Assembly (NCBI GenBank): GCA_031763025.1
Contig: JASSKH010000020.1
Span: 310,001-374,000 of the forward strand
From: Macrocystis pyrifera
Lineage: Eukaryota > Sar > Phaeophyceae > Laminariales > Laminariaceae
Direction: 5' to 3'
DNA length: 64,000 bases
In this document: positions 61,393 to 64,000 of the stretch, piece after piece
Layout: every line of letters begins with the position of its first letter
Position numbering within the stretch: position 1 is the first letter of the stretch
Notes under the pieces: model-generated
What the model was told of the DNA's origin: nothing
The model's input: the letters and a program-made list of their open reading frames with translations, nothing else
The model's database searches: none
Translations under genes and position numbers: made by a program

Positions 61393-62737
61393 AAATACTT
61401 TCAGTACCAGGGTGTCCTATGCTGCTTTCTTTCCTCCCTACTCGACTCAGTCAGGCTGCAAGCTCTTGCTCACTGCTGTTTATCCCAAATACGAAGGCCG
61501 AAAGCAGCATGAAAGCCAACAATAATATAGAATGTACCAGTTGTCCGATTTTTCCACGGAAAAAACTACGCCCATGCCATCCGGAAACATCAGATATATG
61601 GAGCATACGTATACATCGCGTACGTATACTTCGTACATACCACAGATGTTCGCAAAAAGATACTAAAATAATGATAAGGCAATCATTAACATTTCGAACG
61701 CACATAACTTCATGATACGTACAGCACGCAAACGGAGATGCCGAACGTGTTACACCTCCGTATCAACTTGCCATTCACGAACCCAATTTTCAGCAAAAAA
61801 AATAAAAAATACCGTTACGAAGTAGATGAGATCAATTTCTACATAACCGTAGTACCATCTATTAATAACATCCAGCCTACATTGGGAAACGACGAGTACG
61901 GGGGATAAATGAAATAGGACCAAATATTGTTAGTAAAAATAGGTAAATATATAGGTTTTTATCTATACCTTAGGTCCTACTGGTATTAACTATCGACCCC
62001 CGTAATACTGCATGTACATGGTAGGATGCAGCACGAATCGTAGTCTATTTATTAATAGTGGCGAACCATCCACGTACTATTTATAAGAGAAGAAAACGTA
62101 TGTAACGCAGTAAGTAGAGCTCCAAAAAAGAAATGTCATTTCTGGAATTTCTGGGGTGCCGTTGAGCATTCACAGCCACAAGTACTGACGGCTGAAAAAA
62201 AAAAAATCCGATATGTAAGAAAACATGTAAAATACGTCCCGCTAACGAGCGAAATGCTTATAATGTGGGGAGGACCCCCAAGTTCGACTCGACATCTATG
62301 GCACTTCCCATTCTTAGAGGGTGTAGCGTGTAGGACACGCCAGGTTTTGGTATAGGATCGGTGCTACGGACGACCTCACGAAACAACAATCAACGATGAT
62401 GGGCGAGGTTGAGAGTGTGTGTGCGAGGCACGGGCCTTGCGTTCCAAACTGCAGTGATTACTTGACACGGGACAATGTCACTGCTGACGACATCTCTGCT
62501 GGCGACAACAATAGTCATGGAATATGGATGGCCACAGATGTACAATAAGATATAGGGATATCCACGACCTCGGCGAGTGGTGGGACCTCCGTGGGACAAT
62601 ATAATACCCATGCGACGGTCTGGTCGAGAACTTGGAACCCACAATAACGGTTTTATTAATAAAACATTTGGGGACAAACTACGTGCAATTTGATTGGTTT
62701 GTCCGCGAAACGGGACTGCAATCCTAAGAGGGTTAAG
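61393..62737. other. Non-coding stretch
   Basis: AT-rich sequence with TATTAATA words (61859 and 62047) and no frame that I can support. The 159-codon minus frame at 62390-62869 overlaps a better plus-strand exon candidate and is considered chance. Confidence 0.4.
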
Positions 62738-62842
62738 GGGACAACTTCTGCGCTGCTTGCTGCCATGAGGCGCGAGAGCAGAAAAAGAAAAAAATCTGAA
62801 GTGACAAATTTTGTTTGCCTGCCGAAGTGCATGCCCAAATAT
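62738..62842 (+). CDS. Candidate exon with basic region, unknown
   Basis: The frame reads GTTSALLAAMRRESRKRKKS and then SEVTNFVCLPKCMPKY, ending at a perfect TAT|GTAAGT donor (phase 0). The acceptor used here is TTAAG|GGG; the frame stays open upstream to about 62664, so the exon could be longer. The basic cluster could be a nuclear signal. No partner exon was found. Confidence 0.35.
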
Positions 62843-63070
62843 GTAAGTGCGAGGTAGAGCTCCACGCATCGCCTTCCGGGCCCCTTAGAAGTGGAGCGAA
62901 AAACAATTCGCACCCGATCTGAAGAGGCATCAATATCTCCGGGGTCTCTCCCTAGATGAATTGCAGATACAACATTCACACCGATCAATCACAGCTAATC
63001 TATCTACAGCAGTACATACCTTGTGACTGATAAGCTGGTAAGACATTTGCGCGACTATGATGAGCAATTT

Positions 63071-63511
63071 TTACGTCCTACATCGCCTGCCTTTTTTCCT
63101 GGGCAACGATCCACACCGCGGTCTGCACTCCAAATACCAACGGTGTGTGTACCGTCGACCTCTCGCTGCCTCGACACACCTCGAGGTCTTCATCGAGGCA
63201 GCTCCTACGTGTGCCAAGTCTTCGTCTGCCCGACGGGTCTCCGGGCCCTCCCTCTTGTCATCGTCGCAGGCATCACTCGACGTGGTTTTCGCCCCTTGTA
63301 TTGCCGCTTTACGCCCCTCGCAAATAAGCGCCTGCGTTTTCGCTTGGACGTGTCGATGCCCACGCGTCGTGTCTTTGCGGGGGGCATCGCGTACGAGGCG
63401 GTGGTGTAATCGCCACGCTGTCAGCGCTAGAAGCCAATGACCCGCGCGAGGTCTTGGTGTTGCACTGATCGGACGTGTCGGGCATCGAGAGTGCACGTCA
63501 CCCATCCGCAA
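63071..63511. other. GC-rich stretch open in several frames, strand undecided
   Basis: Plus frames 63023-63409 and 63057-63440 and minus frame 63071-63511 are all open for about 130-146 codons. A minus frame with VHTPLVFGVQTAVWIVAQ looks most protein-like locally. None has a recognised motif, so I do not call a gene. Confidence 0.3.
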
Positions 63512-63782
63512 AGCAGGATCTCGCTCACCTCGGCCTTGAACATGCAGAAACAGTGGGTGCCAGCATTTAACAACTAAAATTTTAAGTTAAATGAAACAAT
63601 AGGCTCAGGTCTGCACGAACAAAAATAAAATAGGTTGAAAAAACACACCTGAAAAATGGGGCAAACTCTATGTCATCTACAACAGGGTTACACCCACCCT
63701 TATCGCACCAATAATTGACGATCCTTCGCACCCGTCGTCCGCTGCTGTACGGGCTTTCCGACTACACGAGCCCGCCTTCATA

Positions 63783-63911
63783 TCAGTACAGCTCCGGGCC
63801 GAACCGTTTGAGGCATGTCACGAGTTTGGGAATCCTCACGCGGTATTTCTTTTGCTTTCCGGGACCCCCAACAGGCTTGGGGGATAGCCTTTCGCCTTCA
63901 GTGATCCCGCC
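63783..63911 (-). CDS. Exon-like segment ending in a stop, unknown
   Basis: The minus frame reads GGITEGERLSPKPVGGPG, KQKKYRVRIPKLVT and LKRFGPELY, then TGA. Its composition is convincing for a basic protein end, but there is no family match and the upstream splice site was not found. Confidence 0.25.
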   Translation of the reverse strand, partial: GGITEGERLSPKPVGGPGKQKKYRVRIPKLVTCLKRFGPELY

Positions 63912-64000
63912 ATGACTAAGTAGCGTGATCCCAGATACCTTGTGCTATTTTGAAATCGGAAAACATGCAAATTGAGAACGACAGCGTCGTTAACGTCAGA

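Noticed and set aside
62390-62869. 159-codon minus ORF
   Set aside because: It has no motif and overlaps a plus-strand exon candidate with a consensus donor. Its length is compatible with chance.

Overview
The window looks like nuclear DNA of an intron-rich eukaryote. Coding sequence is split into exons of about 30-175 bp by introns of about 250-3000 bp with GT-AG and some GC-AG borders. LTR, foldback and Tc1/mariner-like transposons, minisatellites and CAG/CTG-rich stretches fill the rest. No ribosomal, organellar, viral or bacterial gene was recognised. An alga or related protist (for example a brown-alga-like stramenopile) would fit, but this is a guess from gene structure and repeat style, not a taxonomic call.

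Layout. Bases 1-13124 are an almost perfect reverse complement of 18482-31607 (about 13.1 kb per arm; four single-base indels inferred from shifts in the mirror coordinate, no substitution seen in any coding frame compared). The left arm ends exactly at a 100-N scaffold gap (13125-13224). The spacer 13225-18481 carries simple repeats, a foldback transposon (17119-17781) and the first exon of the main gene.

Main gene (+ strand, 16394-34768). I could chain about 16 phase-compatible exons into a secreted serine peptidase of the subtilase/sedolisin superfamily: signal peptide, pro-region, Asp motif VMSDSF, Glu motif DEGSAM (where subtilisins have His), DVIVDDIGYY, oxyanion-type SSAGNSG, a beta-rich insert, FGHACATNAISVAA, EGFSSRGP, and the catalytic Ser in FPGTSAAAP. 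A C-terminal vWD/root-cap-like GDPH domain follows. The last exon has two frame breaks close together. The left arm carries exons 2-13 of the same gene on the minus strand.

A second gene, convergent with the first, runs on the minus strand (37355-39295, with an upstream exon at 41353-41443 plus 54178-54210) and includes a fibronectin-III-like segment. A 12.73-kb LTR retrotransposon (41448-54177, minus orientation, 454-bp LTRs, ACGA target duplication, TGG-starting primer-binding site, polypurine tract) sits inside that upstream exon. The element has no recognisable gag or pol; its interior is filled with strand-asymmetric sequence, a 113/121-bp minisatellite and shuffled short duplications. 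A second foldback element (39596-40704) lies in an intron of the same gene.

The right end (54.2-64 kb) is mostly non-coding, with a decayed Tc1/mariner-like element (about 60083-61392), a hairpin cluster near 58.3-58.8 kb and a few exon-like pieces of unknown identity.
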